From Rhodobacter sp. (lineage in GTDB: Bacteria > Pseudomonadota > Alphaproteobacteria > Rhodobacterales > Rhodobacteraceae): 5,520 nucleotides of DNA. The stretch is from NCBI GenBank assembly GCA_027482795.1, contig JAIXVS010000092.1, forward strand, positions 1 to 5,520, written 5' to 3'. The position numbers and the translations under genes were made by a program. The notes beneath the pieces are model-generated. The model searched no databases and was not told where the DNA came from. It saw only the letters and a list, made by a program, of their open reading frames with translations. Numbering within the stretch: position 1 is the stretch's first letter; each line of letters begins with the position of its first letter. Shown piece after piece: positions 1 through 5,520 of the stretch.

Positions 1-142
1 GCACCTGCGAAGGGCTGCGGAAAAAGTTGATGCCATCGCGAAAGGCGTAGCCAACCAAAAACGTCGTCAGTCCCACCAGCACAAATGCCAGCAAAATCAG
101 CTGGATACGGCGGCGTTTCTTTAGCGATTTCAAACCAGCCAT
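1..142 (-). CDS. ccmE: Cytochrome c maturation protein CcmE, N-terminal part (gene runs off the left edge)
   Basis: CcmE is the membrane-anchored periplasmic haem chaperone of system I cytochrome c maturation. It takes haem from the CcmABCD complex and passes it to the CcmF/CcmH ligase. Only the first 47 residues are in the window. They show a basic cytoplasmic start (KSLKKRRR, residues 5-12), one hydrophobic anchor at about residues 14-34, and then GYAFRDGINFFRSPSQV, a stretch I recognise as typical of alphaproteobacterial CcmE just after the anchor. The haem-binding histidine motif lies beyond the window. The ATG is preceded by GAGGG four bases upstream, which directly follows the argC stop codon, so translation is probably coupled to argC. 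The gap to argC is 9 bp. From memory, argC followed by ccm genes is a common arrangement in Rhodobacteraceae. I see no frame disruption. Confidence 0.9.
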   Translation of the reverse strand, partial: MAGLKSLKKRRRIQLILLAFVLVGLTTFLVGYAFRDGINFFRSPSQV

Positions 143-151
143 AGCGCCCTC

Positions 152-1180
152 TTATGGGAAAAGGGGCGCGCCAAGCAGCCCCATGGTTTCGGGCAGGCCC
201 AGCATCAGATTGGCGTTTTGGATAGCTTGGCCTGACGATCCTTTGGTCAGGTTATCAATCACCGAAATCACCACTGCGCGCCCTGCGATACGATCACCTA
301 TCACACCCAGATGGCACAGGTTAGAGCCCGCAATGTCGCGGGTCGAGGGCAGCGTGCCAAAGGGCAGAACGTGGATGAACGGCTCATCTTTGTAGGCCGA
401 GGTAAGGGTGTAATGCACCACTTGCGCATCGCCCTGCACATAGGTTGTGGCCAAAATGCCCCTGTTCATCGGCAGCAAATGGGGGGTGAATTGAATATGT
501 ACAGGGCGGCCCGCAATCGCGCTGAACTCTTGGTCAAATTCGCCCAAATGCCGGTGCTTGCCCCCCGCCGAATAGCTGTGCGTGCCGCCCGACAACTCGG
601 CGTGTAGAAGGTTTTCCTTTAGGCTGCGACCCGCGCCCGAAACACCTGCCTTAAGATCAATCAGGATGCTGTCCAGATCAATCACACCCGCCGCAATCAG
701 CGGGCGCAGGGCAAATTGGCCAGCGGCGGCGTTGCAGCCTGTGCCAGCAACAAGGCGCGCCTTGGCAATGTCGGCGCGGTAAAATTCGGTCAGCCCATAG
801 ACAGCCTCGGCCTGCAACGCCATCGCGGCATGGGGCGCGCCGTACCATTTTTCATATTCAGCCGCATCGCGCAGGCGAAAATCGGCGGAAAGATCAACGA
901 TTTTCAATGTCTTTGGTAGGCCCGCGACCACCGCCTGCGTGGTGGCATGGGGCAGCGCGCAAAAGCACAGATCCACTCCCGCAAAATCAATCTCGTCAAT
1001 CTTCGCCAGTTTGGGCAGGGCCATGTGGCGCAGAAAGGGGAACACATCGCCCATCTCCATCCCCGCCTTGCGGTCGGCAGACAGGGCGACGATGTTCATT
1101 TCAGGATGGCCCGCAATCAGGCGCACCAGCTCCGCCCCTGTATAGCCAGATGCGCCCAAAATTGCGATGTTTTTCACCAT
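152..1180 (-). CDS. argC: N-acetyl-gamma-glutamyl-phosphate reductase
   Basis: ArgC is a cytoplasmic enzyme that carries out the third step of arginine biosynthesis, the NADPH-dependent reduction of N-acetylglutamyl phosphate to N-acetylglutamate semialdehyde. From the chosen start the protein has 342 residues, a normal length for the long (type 1) family. The N-terminal NADP-binding fold shows GASGYTGAEL at residues 9-18. The presumed nucleophile is Cys149 in VAGTGCNAAAG, and the catalytic-histidine region is GGKHRH (His209, His211), followed by FTPHLLPMNRGI at 231-242. An in-frame ATG at 1252 would add 24 residues (MRPAPRH...) that do not look like family sequence. The ATG at 1180 begins MVKNIAILGASG, as the family does, and has GGGGG five bases upstream. 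The Cys context is GCN, where most ArgC proteins have PGCYPT. I recall such variation in Rhodobacteraceae and do not read it as inactivation. The gene follows murI by 83 bp and precedes ccmE by 9 bp. Confidence 0.95.
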   Translation of the reverse strand: MVKNIAILGASGYTGAELVRLIAGHPEMNIVALSADRKAGMEMGDVFPFLRHMALPKLAKIDEIDFAGVDLCFCALPHATTQAVVAGLPKTLKIVDLSADFRLRDAAEYEKWYGAPHAAMALQAEAVYGLTEFYRADIAKARLVAGTGCNAAAGQFALRPLIAAGVIDLDSILIDLKAGVSGAGRSLKENLLHAELSGGTHSYSAGGKHRHLGEFDQEFSAIAGRPVHIQFTPHLLPMNRGILATTYVQGDAQVVHYTLTSAYKDEPFIHVLPFGTLPSTRDIAGSNLCHLGVIGDRIAGRAVVISVIDNLTKGSSGQAIQNANLMLGLPETMGLLGAPLFP

Positions 1181-1263
1181 GAAAGCCCCCAAAAGCCCCT
1201 GATATTCAATGTGCCACAGCACGCGCCTGATGTGGCGCGGGGCGGGGCGCATTGCAAGGGGGT

Positions 1264-2082
1264 TTACGCCAAAGCCGCCTCAAAGCGCACAGATTTGCGC
1301 ATGAATTGCGTGGCCTTGGACGATACCGATGCTGCATCCCCTGTGGTCAAAAACTTGGACACTTGTCCCGACCCCAGCATTTCGGGGCGGCGGGTTAGAT
1401 AATCGGCCAGACTTTCGGCAACCAAATTGGCTTGGCTGAAGACTTTGACATTTGGGCCCAAAGCATCTTGGAACACATGCTGCATCAAGGGGTAATGGGT
1501 GCAACCCAAAATTGCAGCCTCGGGCGCGGGCATACGGCGCTTTAGCGCCTCGACATGGCTGCGCACCAGCGCTTCGGCCAAAATCTCATCGCCCTGTTCG
1601 ATGGCGTCCACCACCCCGCCGCAAGGCTGCGCTTCGACATCCACGCCAATGGCGCGGAAGGACAGCTCGCGCTGAAAGGCGCGGCTGGCGACAGTGGCAG
1701 GCGTGGCAAACAGCGCCACATGTTTGACGGCCACTTCGCGGGGCGGGGAGTTATCGCCCCACTGCCGTTCGGTCAGCGCCTCGATCAGGGGCACGAACAC
1801 GCCCAAAACGCGCTTGGTCGGCGGAACCCATGTTTCCTGCATCCGCTTTAACGCTGCGGCAGATGCCGTGTTGCAGGCCAAAATGACCAAATCGCAACCC
1901 TCATCCCACAGGCGCTGTGTGGCGGCGCAGGTGAGGTTGAAAATATCATCATGGGTGCGCACGCCATAAGGTGCATGGGCATTGTCACCAAAATACACAA
2001 AAGGCACCTCGGGCAGGCGGCGCGCAACAGCGTCCAACACTGTCAGCCCGCCCAGCCCCGAATCAAACACACCAACCGCCAT
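1264..2082 (-). CDS. murI: Glutamate racemase
   Basis: MurI is a cofactor-independent cytoplasmic enzyme that interconverts L- and D-glutamate, supplying D-glutamate for the peptidoglycan stem peptide. The 272-residue length is normal. The family signatures are in order: the N-terminal VFDSGLGGL (residues 5-13, with Asp7 and Ser8), YFGDNAHAPYG (30-40), CNTAS with the first catalytic Cys70, and GCTHYPLM with the second catalytic Cys194 (193-200). The motif usually written YFGDTARVPYG reads DNAHAPYG here, a modest variation. AGGGGG lies four bases before the ATG, which supports this start. The C-terminal 40 residues or so, after DYLTRRPEM, look like a family-typical variable tail. The gene lies 27 bp downstream of the acyltransferase gene and 83 bp upstream of argC, all on the same strand, so it is probably read from the acyltransferase promoter. 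No promoter of its own was recognised in the 27-bp gap. Confidence 0.95.
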   Translation of the reverse strand: MAVGVFDSGLGGLTVLDAVARRLPEVPFVYFGDNAHAPYGVRTHDDIFNLTCAATQRLWDEGCDLVILACNTASAAALKRMQETWVPPTKRVLGVFVPLIEALTERQWGDNSPPREVAVKHVALFATPATVASRAFQRELSFRAIGVDVEAQPCGGVVDAIEQGDEILAEALVRSHVEALKRRMPAPEAAILGCTHYPLMQHVFQDALGPNVKVFSQANLVAESLADYLTRRPEMLGSGQVSKFLTTGDAASVSSKATQFMRKSVRFEAALA

Positions 2083-2109
2083 GCTGCCCCCTATCAGGCC
2101 AAGGCAGGC

Positions 2110-2994
2110 TTAGCGCGCCTTATACTTGGCCTCAAACTCATACCCCAGATCATAGGGCGAGATTTGTTCGGGCGAAAGGCCATAGGTGCGGGCGCGCAAA
2201 TGATCCATCAGCGCGTTCGGATCGCTGCGCAGGGCGGCGATTTCCTCGGCAGGCACGGGCGCGCCAATGACCACGCGCACAGGCTCGTCCACGCGGCGTT
2301 TAAATTCGTTAATCAGCAGCCCAAGGCGCAGCGAATAATGCACGCGCGATGCCAATTGGAACAGGCGCGAATTGTGCCCTTCGAAAAACACAGGCACGAC
2401 CGTTGCCCCTGATTTGGCGATCATCTTGGCGGTAAAATTGCGCCATGACGGATCCATTGGGCGCGAGAATGCCTTGGCCGAGGTGGACACCGTGCCACCT
2501 GGAAACACGCCAATCGCGCCGCCTTTGGCCAAATAATCCAGCGCGGTTGCGCGGGTTTGCAGGTTTAGCTTTACGCCCTCTTTCGTTTCGTCAAAGGAAA
2601 TGGGCAGCAATACTTTGTTCAGCTCTTCAGCCTTGCGAAAGACCGAATTGGCAAGAATGCGGAAATCGCCGCGCAGGCTGTCCAGCAGCTTGCCCATCAT
2701 CAGACCGTCCAAAATCCCAAAGGGATGGTTGGCAATCAAAACCAAGGGGCCATTGGCAGGAATATGGCTTAGGCTGCCGCCCGTGATTTGCAGATCAATG
2801 CCATACCGTTCGGGGATAACCTGCCAAAAGCTGCGACCTTCGGCGACCTCTTTTTCATAGCCAGCGGCGCGTTTGATCATCTGCGGGCGACCTGACAGGT
2901 TTTCCAGTGTACGGATCACCGCGCGGCCTGTGCGCGAACTTGCAGCAACCGCATAGCTGATATCGCGCGTCATATCTTTATGCAATTTGCCCAT
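2110..2994 (-). CDS. Lysophospholipid acyltransferase (LPLAT/PlsC-like) family protein
   Basis: This is a 294-residue protein of the glycerophospholipid/lysolipid acyltransferase superfamily, which moves an acyl group from acyl-ACP or acyl-CoA to a lysolipid at the inner membrane. Motif I is NHPFGILDG (residues 89-97), with His90 and Asp96 separated by five residues instead of the usual four. I recognise this spacing from the group often annotated as 'putative hemolysin / acyltransferase' (COG3176-like). Motif III reads VFPGGTVS (163-170), with glycine where PlsC proteins have glutamate. VVPVFFEGHNS (199-209) corresponds to motif IV. No clear transmembrane segment or signal peptide is visible, so membrane attachment would be peripheral. 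The start is supported by AAAGGGA seven bases upstream; an in-frame ATG at codon 8 has a poorer site. The natural acceptor (phosphatidic acid precursor, ornithine or other aminolipid) cannot be told from the sequence. The gene heads the minus-strand run leading into murI and is divergent from the LysR gene. Confidence 0.85.
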   Translation of the reverse strand: MGKLHKDMTRDISYAVAASSRTGRAVIRTLENLSGRPQMIKRAAGYEKEVAEGRSFWQVIPERYGIDLQITGGSLSHIPANGPLVLIANHPFGILDGLMMGKLLDSLRGDFRILANSVFRKAEELNKVLLPISFDETKEGVKLNLQTRATALDYLAKGGAIGVFPGGTVSTSAKAFSRPMDPSWRNFTAKMIAKSGATVVPVFFEGHNSRLFQLASRVHYSLRLGLLINEFKRRVDEPVRVVIGAPVPAEEIAALRSDPNALMDHLRARTYGLSPEQISPYDLGYEFEAKYKAR

Positions 2995-3033
2995 AAATTA
3001 GTCCCTTTGCCTTTGAAATATTCGGATAAAGCT

Positions 3034-3062
3034 ATGTTAGTTTTGTAACAGCTGCGTAACAA
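3034..3062 (-). promoter_or_regulatory. Candidate sigma-70-like promoter for the acyltransferase-murI run
   Basis: Read on the minus strand, TTGTTA (3062-3057) and TAACAT (3039-3034) are separated by exactly 17 bases, each matching four of six consensus positions. Transcription would start near 3027, giving an untranslated leader of about 33 bases that contains the AAAGGGA ribosome site. This is a pattern match only. Alphaproteobacterial promoters are degenerate, so confidence is low. Confidence 0.35.
3035..3061. promoter_or_regulatory. Inverted and direct TGTTA/TAACA repeats, candidate operator between divergent genes
   Basis: TGTTA (3035-3039) and TAACA (3046-3050) form a perfect inverted repeat with a 6-base spacer. 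A second GTAACA copy (3056-3061) repeats GTAACA (3045-3050) at an 11-base interval, about one helical turn. The array overlaps the candidate acyltransferase promoter and lies about 105 bp upstream of the LysR start. LysR-type regulators commonly bind between themselves and a divergent gene, so this may be the operator of the neighbouring regulator. However, the dyad is not a symmetric T-N11-A box, so assigning it to that protein is inference. Confidence 0.35.
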
Positions 3063-3166
3063 ACACAAGCGGGCACTACAGGCGGCGTTTTTTGCCGTTA
3101 GATCAAAAATTCCATCGCGCGCCCTGCGTTCTATGCTACAACGCGCCCAAGTTGATGGGGTATGTG

Positions 3167-4060
3167 ATGGACTGGGACAAACTACGCATTTTTCACACTG
3201 TTGCCGAAAAGGGCAGCCTCACCCATGCGGGTGATGTGCTGCACCTATCACAGTCAGCCGTGTCGCGCCAGATCCGCGCGCTGGAAGAAAGCTTGAATGT
3301 CACCTTGTTCCACCGCCACGCGCGCGGGCTGATTTTAACCGAACAGGGCGAGTTGTTGTTCGATGCAACCGCCGCCATGGTCAAGCGGCTGGATGCCACA
3401 GCCGCGCGTATCCGCGACAGTGAAGACGAGGTGTTCGGCAGCCTGCGCGTGACGACCACCACAGGCTTTGGAACGTTATGGCTGGCCCCTCGCCTGCCCG
3501 CGCTTTACGCAAAATACCCAGGGTTAAAGATTGACCTGATGCTGGAAGAAAAGGTGCTGGACCTGCCGATGCGCGAGGCTGATGTTGCCATTCGCATGAA
3601 AGAACCCAGCCAAGCCGACCTAATCCGCAAGCGGTTGATGAACATCAAAATGCGCCTTTACGCCACGCCTGAATATCTGGCCAGCGCAGGCACGCCCGAC
3701 AAGATTGATGATTTTACCCAGCACCGCCTGATTTGCCAAAGCTCTAGCACGCCGCAGGTGGCGGCGGGGGCCAATTTGGTGGCTGATTTGATGTCGGTCG
3801 ACATTCCGTCAACCCTGACGGTGAATAACTATTTCGGCGTGCTGCAAGGGGTGCTATCACATTTAGGCGTTGGGGTTTTGCCCGATTATATCACCGAAGA
3901 TTTCCCCCATTTGGTACGCGTTCTGCCCACCATCGAAAGCAGCGAAGTGCCTGTTTTTCTGGCCTATCCCGAAGAGCTGCGCCATTCCAAACGCGTTGCC
4001 GCGTTCCGTGATTTTGTGGTGGAAGAGATTTTTGCGTTTCGCCGGCGCCAGCAAGATTGA
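3167..4060 (+). CDS. LysR-type transcriptional regulator, LsrB/VtlR-like
   Basis: This is a 297-residue DNA-binding regulator of normal LysR length. The N-terminal winged helix-turn-helix covers about residues 4-62, with the core SLTHAGDVLHLSQSAVSRQ (17-35) followed by LEESLNVTLFHRHARGLILTEQG (39-61). A linker helix and a two-lobed periplasmic-binding-protein-like effector domain (about 92-290) follow. The opening MDWDKLRIFH and FHRHARGLILTEQGELL match what I remember of the LsrB/VtlR group of Rhizobiales, which controls envelope and stress genes and AbcR small RNAs. I chose the ATG at 3167 over in-frame ATGs at 3092 and 3155 because it begins the conserved MDWDKLRIF and has GGGG six bases upstream; the 25 extra residues look unrelated to the family. 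There is only one cysteine (Cys190), which matters because LsrB has been described as a cysteine-dependent redox sensor. The effector is unknown. The gene is divergent from the acyltransferase and is followed by a candidate sRNA and terminator. Confidence 0.94.
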   Translation: MDWDKLRIFHTVAEKGSLTHAGDVLHLSQSAVSRQIRALEESLNVTLFHRHARGLILTEQGELLFDATAAMVKRLDATAARIRDSEDEVFGSLRVTTTTGFGTLWLAPRLPALYAKYPGLKIDLMLEEKVLDLPMREADVAIRMKEPSQADLIRKRLMNIKMRLYATPEYLASAGTPDKIDDFTQHRLICQSSSTPQVAAGANLVADLMSVDIPSTLTVNNYFGVLQGVLSHLGVGVLPDYITEDFPHLVRVLPTIESSEVPVFLAYPEELRHSKRVAAFRDFVVEEIFAFRRRQQD

Positions 4061-4120
4061 AAACCTGCTATGCATTCAGCGCATATCGGCCTTGCCGAAA
4101 AAACAGGCGCTTAGGGCTAG

Positions 4121-4217
4121 GCAATGCGCAAATTGCACACTAATTGAAAACGCGAAGCAGCAAGCTGTTTCTTACCTCCCTGTTGGACTTGGCCGAGCTT
4201 TGCTCGGCCTTTTTTTT
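4121..4217 (+). ncRNA. Candidate trans-acting small RNA, AbcR (alpha-r15)-like, downstream of the LysR gene
   Basis: The stretch from 4061 to the terminator has no credible ORF, with nothing beyond 14 codons. Its RNA can form a hairpin at 4121-4136 (GCAAU/AUUGC, loop GCGCAA) and a second at 4154-4171 (GAAGCAG/CUGUUUC with a CAAG loop and one G-U pair). An unpaired segment follows (4172-4190) containing ACCUCCCUGUUGG, and then the terminator hairpin. CCUCCC is complementary to ribosome binding sites. Three hairpins with a single-stranded anti-Shine-Dalgarno segment, placed beside an LsrB/VtlR-type gene, is the arrangement known for AbcR sRNAs, which repress mRNAs of solute-binding proteins with Hfq. 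The 5' end is uncertain: no convincing -10/-35 pair was found, and the true start could lie between about 4090 and 4152. The alternative is that this is only the 3' untranslated region of the LysR mRNA. Confidence 0.5.
4191..4217 (+). terminator. Strong Rho-independent terminator
   Basis: GGCCGAGC (4191-4198) and GCTCGGCC (4202-4209) form a perfect 8-bp GC-rich stem with a TTT loop, followed at once by eight T residues (4210-4217). It works only in the plus direction, because on the minus strand the hairpin is preceded by the A run and has no U tract after it. It ends transcription from the LysR gene and/or the candidate sRNA. The distance of 130 bases from the LysR stop is long for a simple gene-end terminator. 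No terminator for the converging sigma-factor gene was seen in 4218-4254. Confidence 0.88.
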
Positions 4218-4254
4218 GGCGATTTGCGGGCTGCGGCAGGATTCGCGGTTCTGA

Positions 4255-5466
4255 TCAAGATATTTTCGCCAAACGCTGTGCCAGAACGGCGCGGTCTTGC
4301 GGCGTTTCCGCCATGTCTATCGCATCGGAATAGGCGCGCTGTGCAGCAAGCGTATCGCCCGCGCGCAGCAAAAATTCGGCGCGGGCAGCGTGAAATGGGC
4401 CATAATCGGCCAGCGCACCTGCCAGTGGCAGCATCTGCGCAAGGGCTACTTGCGCGCCCTGAACCTCGCCCAGCGCGACGGCATGGGAAAGGCGCACTAC
4501 GGGCGTATCTTCGAATTGAAGTAAAGTGGCGGTTAGGGCCGCAATTTGTGGCCAATCGGGGCTGCTACCTTGCACATGGCAGGCAGCGATTGCGGCTTTA
4601 ATCTGATAGGGGCCAACCTGCCCGCGCGTCAGGGCGATTGTTGCCAATTCGAGCCCCTCGGCCAGCATGGCGCTGTCCCAAAGGCTGCGGTCTTGATTGG
4701 GCATCAAAGCCCCCTGCCCGCGCGCACCCGCCCGTGCATGGGTGATCAAAATCAGGGCAAGCAGCCCTTCGATTTCAGGGTCGCTGGGTGCCAGTTGCAC
4801 CAGCAGCCGCGCCAAAAACAGCGCCTCTTGGCACAGGTCTTGGCCCATATCAGGGCCAGCCGCATAGCCGCGCGTGAAAATCAAATACACCGCCGTCAGC
4901 ACCGATTGCAGGCGCGCCGGCCATGCTGCGGCATCAGGAATGGCAAAGCCTATCCCCGCCGCCGTGATCTTGGCCTTCGCGCGCGAAATGCGTTGGCCTA
5001 TCGCCACGTCACTATCCAAAAACACCGCTGCAATTTGCGGCGTTGTCAGCCCGCAAATCACCCGCAGGGTAAGGGCCACTTGGCTTTTTGCCTCTAGTGC
5101 TGGGTGGCAGCAGGTGAACATCATGCGCAGCCGCGCATCGGGAATCGCATCGGGCGTGGTATCGCCCGCCTCTTCTTCTGCCAAAAGTGCCAAATCCGCC
5201 TGCCCTTTTGCAGCCCGTCCCGCCGCGCGCATTTTGTCAATCGCGCGGCGCAAAGCTACACGCAGCAGCCAGCCTTGCGGGCTGTTTGGAATGCCAGCGC
5301 GCGCCCAATGCGTCAGCGCCGATAAACTGGCCTCTTGCAGCATATCTTCGGCCAGCGAAATATCGCGCAAACGGTACGCCAAAGCCGACAGCAGCCGCCC
5401 CTTATCTTGCGCCATCACGCGGGCCAGCGCCTGCGCGACCGCTTGGGCAGAGGCGACTGATGTCAT
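4255..5466 (-). CDS. ECF42-type RNA polymerase sigma factor with TPR-like C-terminal extension (DUF6596)
   Basis: This is a 403-residue extracytoplasmic-function sigma factor that should direct core RNA polymerase to a small regulon. Region 2 spans about residues 20-85 (LRDISLAEDMLQEASLSAL, then PQGWLLRVALRRAIDKMR). The ECF42 signature DARLRMMFTCCHPAL is at 110-124, and region 4 (VALTLRVICGLTTPQIAAVF, a helix-turn-helix) lies at about 130-172. The long remainder carries hallmarks of this group: YLIFTRGYAAG (194-204), LCQEALFLARLL, ALILITHARAGAR, DQDRSLWD-like NQDRSLWD (257-264), GPYQIKAAIAACH, PVVRLSHAVALG and YGPFHAARAEFLLRAG (355-370). ECF42 factors have no cognate anti-sigma factor and are thought to be controlled through this extension. 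AGG lies four bases before the ATG. Upstream, 10 bp away, is the end of a DGPF-type gene, the usual ECF42 partner. The gene is intact and converges on the LysR/sRNA unit. Confidence 0.92.
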   Translation of the reverse strand: MTSVASAQAVAQALARVMAQDKGRLLSALAYRLRDISLAEDMLQEASLSALTHWARAGIPNSPQGWLLRVALRRAIDKMRAAGRAAKGQADLALLAEEEAGDTTPDAIPDARLRMMFTCCHPALEAKSQVALTLRVICGLTTPQIAAVFLDSDVAIGQRISRAKAKITAAGIGFAIPDAAAWPARLQSVLTAVYLIFTRGYAAGPDMGQDLCQEALFLARLLVQLAPSDPEIEGLLALILITHARAGARGQGALMPNQDRSLWDSAMLAEGLELATIALTRGQVGPYQIKAAIAACHVQGSSPDWPQIAALTATLLQFEDTPVVRLSHAVALGEVQGAQVALAQMLPLAGALADYGPFHAARAEFLLRAGDTLAAQRAYSDAIDMAETPQDRAVLAQRLAKIS

Positions 5467-5476
5467 GTTACCTACC

Positions 5477-5520
5477 CTATGAGTTATAACTCATCAAAGG
5501 GCGCACTTCGATTGTGCCCC
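5477..5520 (-). CDS. YCII-related DGPF-domain protein, last 13 codons only (gene runs off the right edge)
   Basis: In one frame of the minus strand the bases before the sigma-factor gene read GTIEVRPLMSYNS followed by TAG. The GTIEVRPL part matches the C-terminal ending (G-[TS]-[IV]-E-[VI]-R-P) of small YCII-related proteins carrying a DGPF motif, which are encoded next to ECF42 sigma factors in many bacteria. The stop is 10 bp from the sigma-factor ATG, so an operon is likely, with the DGPF gene first. The biochemical role of these proteins is poorly known. Only the tail is visible, so the call depends on this short match plus the strong context; the other two frames also stop within the 54 bases. 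Confidence 0.68.
   Translation of the reverse strand, partial: GTIEVRPLMSYNS
5479..5494. repeat. Perfect 16-bp palindrome at the DGPF/sigma-factor gene junction
   Basis: ATGAGTTATAACTCAT (5479-5494) equals its own reverse complement. It covers the last codons and one base of the stop codon of the partial DGPF gene, just before the sigma-factor ribosome binding site. It could be an operator dyad, a weak mRNA hairpin affecting translation of the sigma-factor gene, or chance. There is no loop and no T tract, so it is not a terminator. Confidence 0.45.

Noticed and set aside
1211..1238. GCCACA/TGTGGC dyad in the murI-argC gap as a terminator or attenuator
   Set aside because: The stem is only six solid pairs with a 12-base loop and no T tract, and no leader peptide is visible.
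1181..1252. N-terminal extension of ArgC by 24 residues from the ATG at 1252
   Set aside because: The extra residues are unlike the family, whereas the ATG at 1180 begins the conserved nucleotide-binding strand and has its own ribosome site.
3109..3137. Promoter for the LysR gene with TATGCT (3132-3137) as -10
   Set aside because: The hexamer at the right distance (ATTCCA) is a poor -35, so I could not support a promoter here.
3092..3166. N-terminal extension of the LysR protein by 25 residues
   Set aside because: The family begins MDWDKLRIF, and the extension carries no recognisable domain or good ribosome site.
4124..4147. Seven-codon ORF (MRKLHTN) before the terminator as an attenuation leader peptide
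   Set aside because: It has no clear ribosome site and no plus-strand gene follows the terminator in the window.
4172..4555. Long ORFs antisense to the sigma-factor gene, on both strands around it
   Set aside because: They are by-products of GC-rich codon bias; their translations are low-complexity, and the sigma-factor frame carries all the conserved motifs.

Overview
The window looks like ordinary chromosomal DNA of an alphaproteobacterium, most likely a member of the Rhodobacteraceae/Roseobacter group. This rests on recalled resemblance of several proteins: a LysR regulator beginning MDWDKLRIFH, an ArgC with the GTGCNAAAG active-site context, and a CcmE N-terminus placed directly behind argC. 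It also fits the moderately high GC content and the dense gene packing. There is no sign of a mobile element, phage, CRISPR array, tRNA or rRNA.

Left part (1-2994, all minus strand). In transcription order there is a lysophospholipid-acyltransferase-family gene, murI (glutamate racemase), argC (N-acetyl-gamma-glutamyl-phosphate reductase) and the first 47 codons of ccmE (haem chaperone of cytochrome c maturation). The gaps are 27, 83 and 9 bp, so these genes can plausibly be transcribed together. Their jobs differ: membrane lipid acylation, D-glutamate for peptidoglycan, arginine synthesis and cytochrome c assembly.

Middle (2995-4217). A divergent intergenic region of 172 bp separates the acyltransferase from a plus-strand LysR-type regulator. 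It carries a TGTTA/TAACA inverted repeat plus a further TAACA copy, lying on a plausible promoter for the acyltransferase. The regulator resembles the LsrB/VtlR group of Rhizobiales. Behind it lies a non-coding stretch of about 130 bp that ends in a strong intrinsic terminator. That stretch can fold into two small hairpins followed by an unpaired CCUCCC segment and then the terminator hairpin. This layout resembles the AbcR (alpha-r15) small RNAs, which in Rhizobiales are encoded beside the lsrB/vtlR gene. It is the most interesting candidate in the window.

Right part (4255-5520, minus strand). There is an ECF42-type RNA polymerase sigma factor with the long TPR-like C-terminal extension typical of that group. 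Ten bases upstream is the tail of another gene, ending GTIEVRPLMSYNS, which matches the C-terminus of the YCII-related DGPF proteins that usually accompany ECF42 sigma factors. The LysR/sRNA unit and the sigma operon converge at about 4218-4254.
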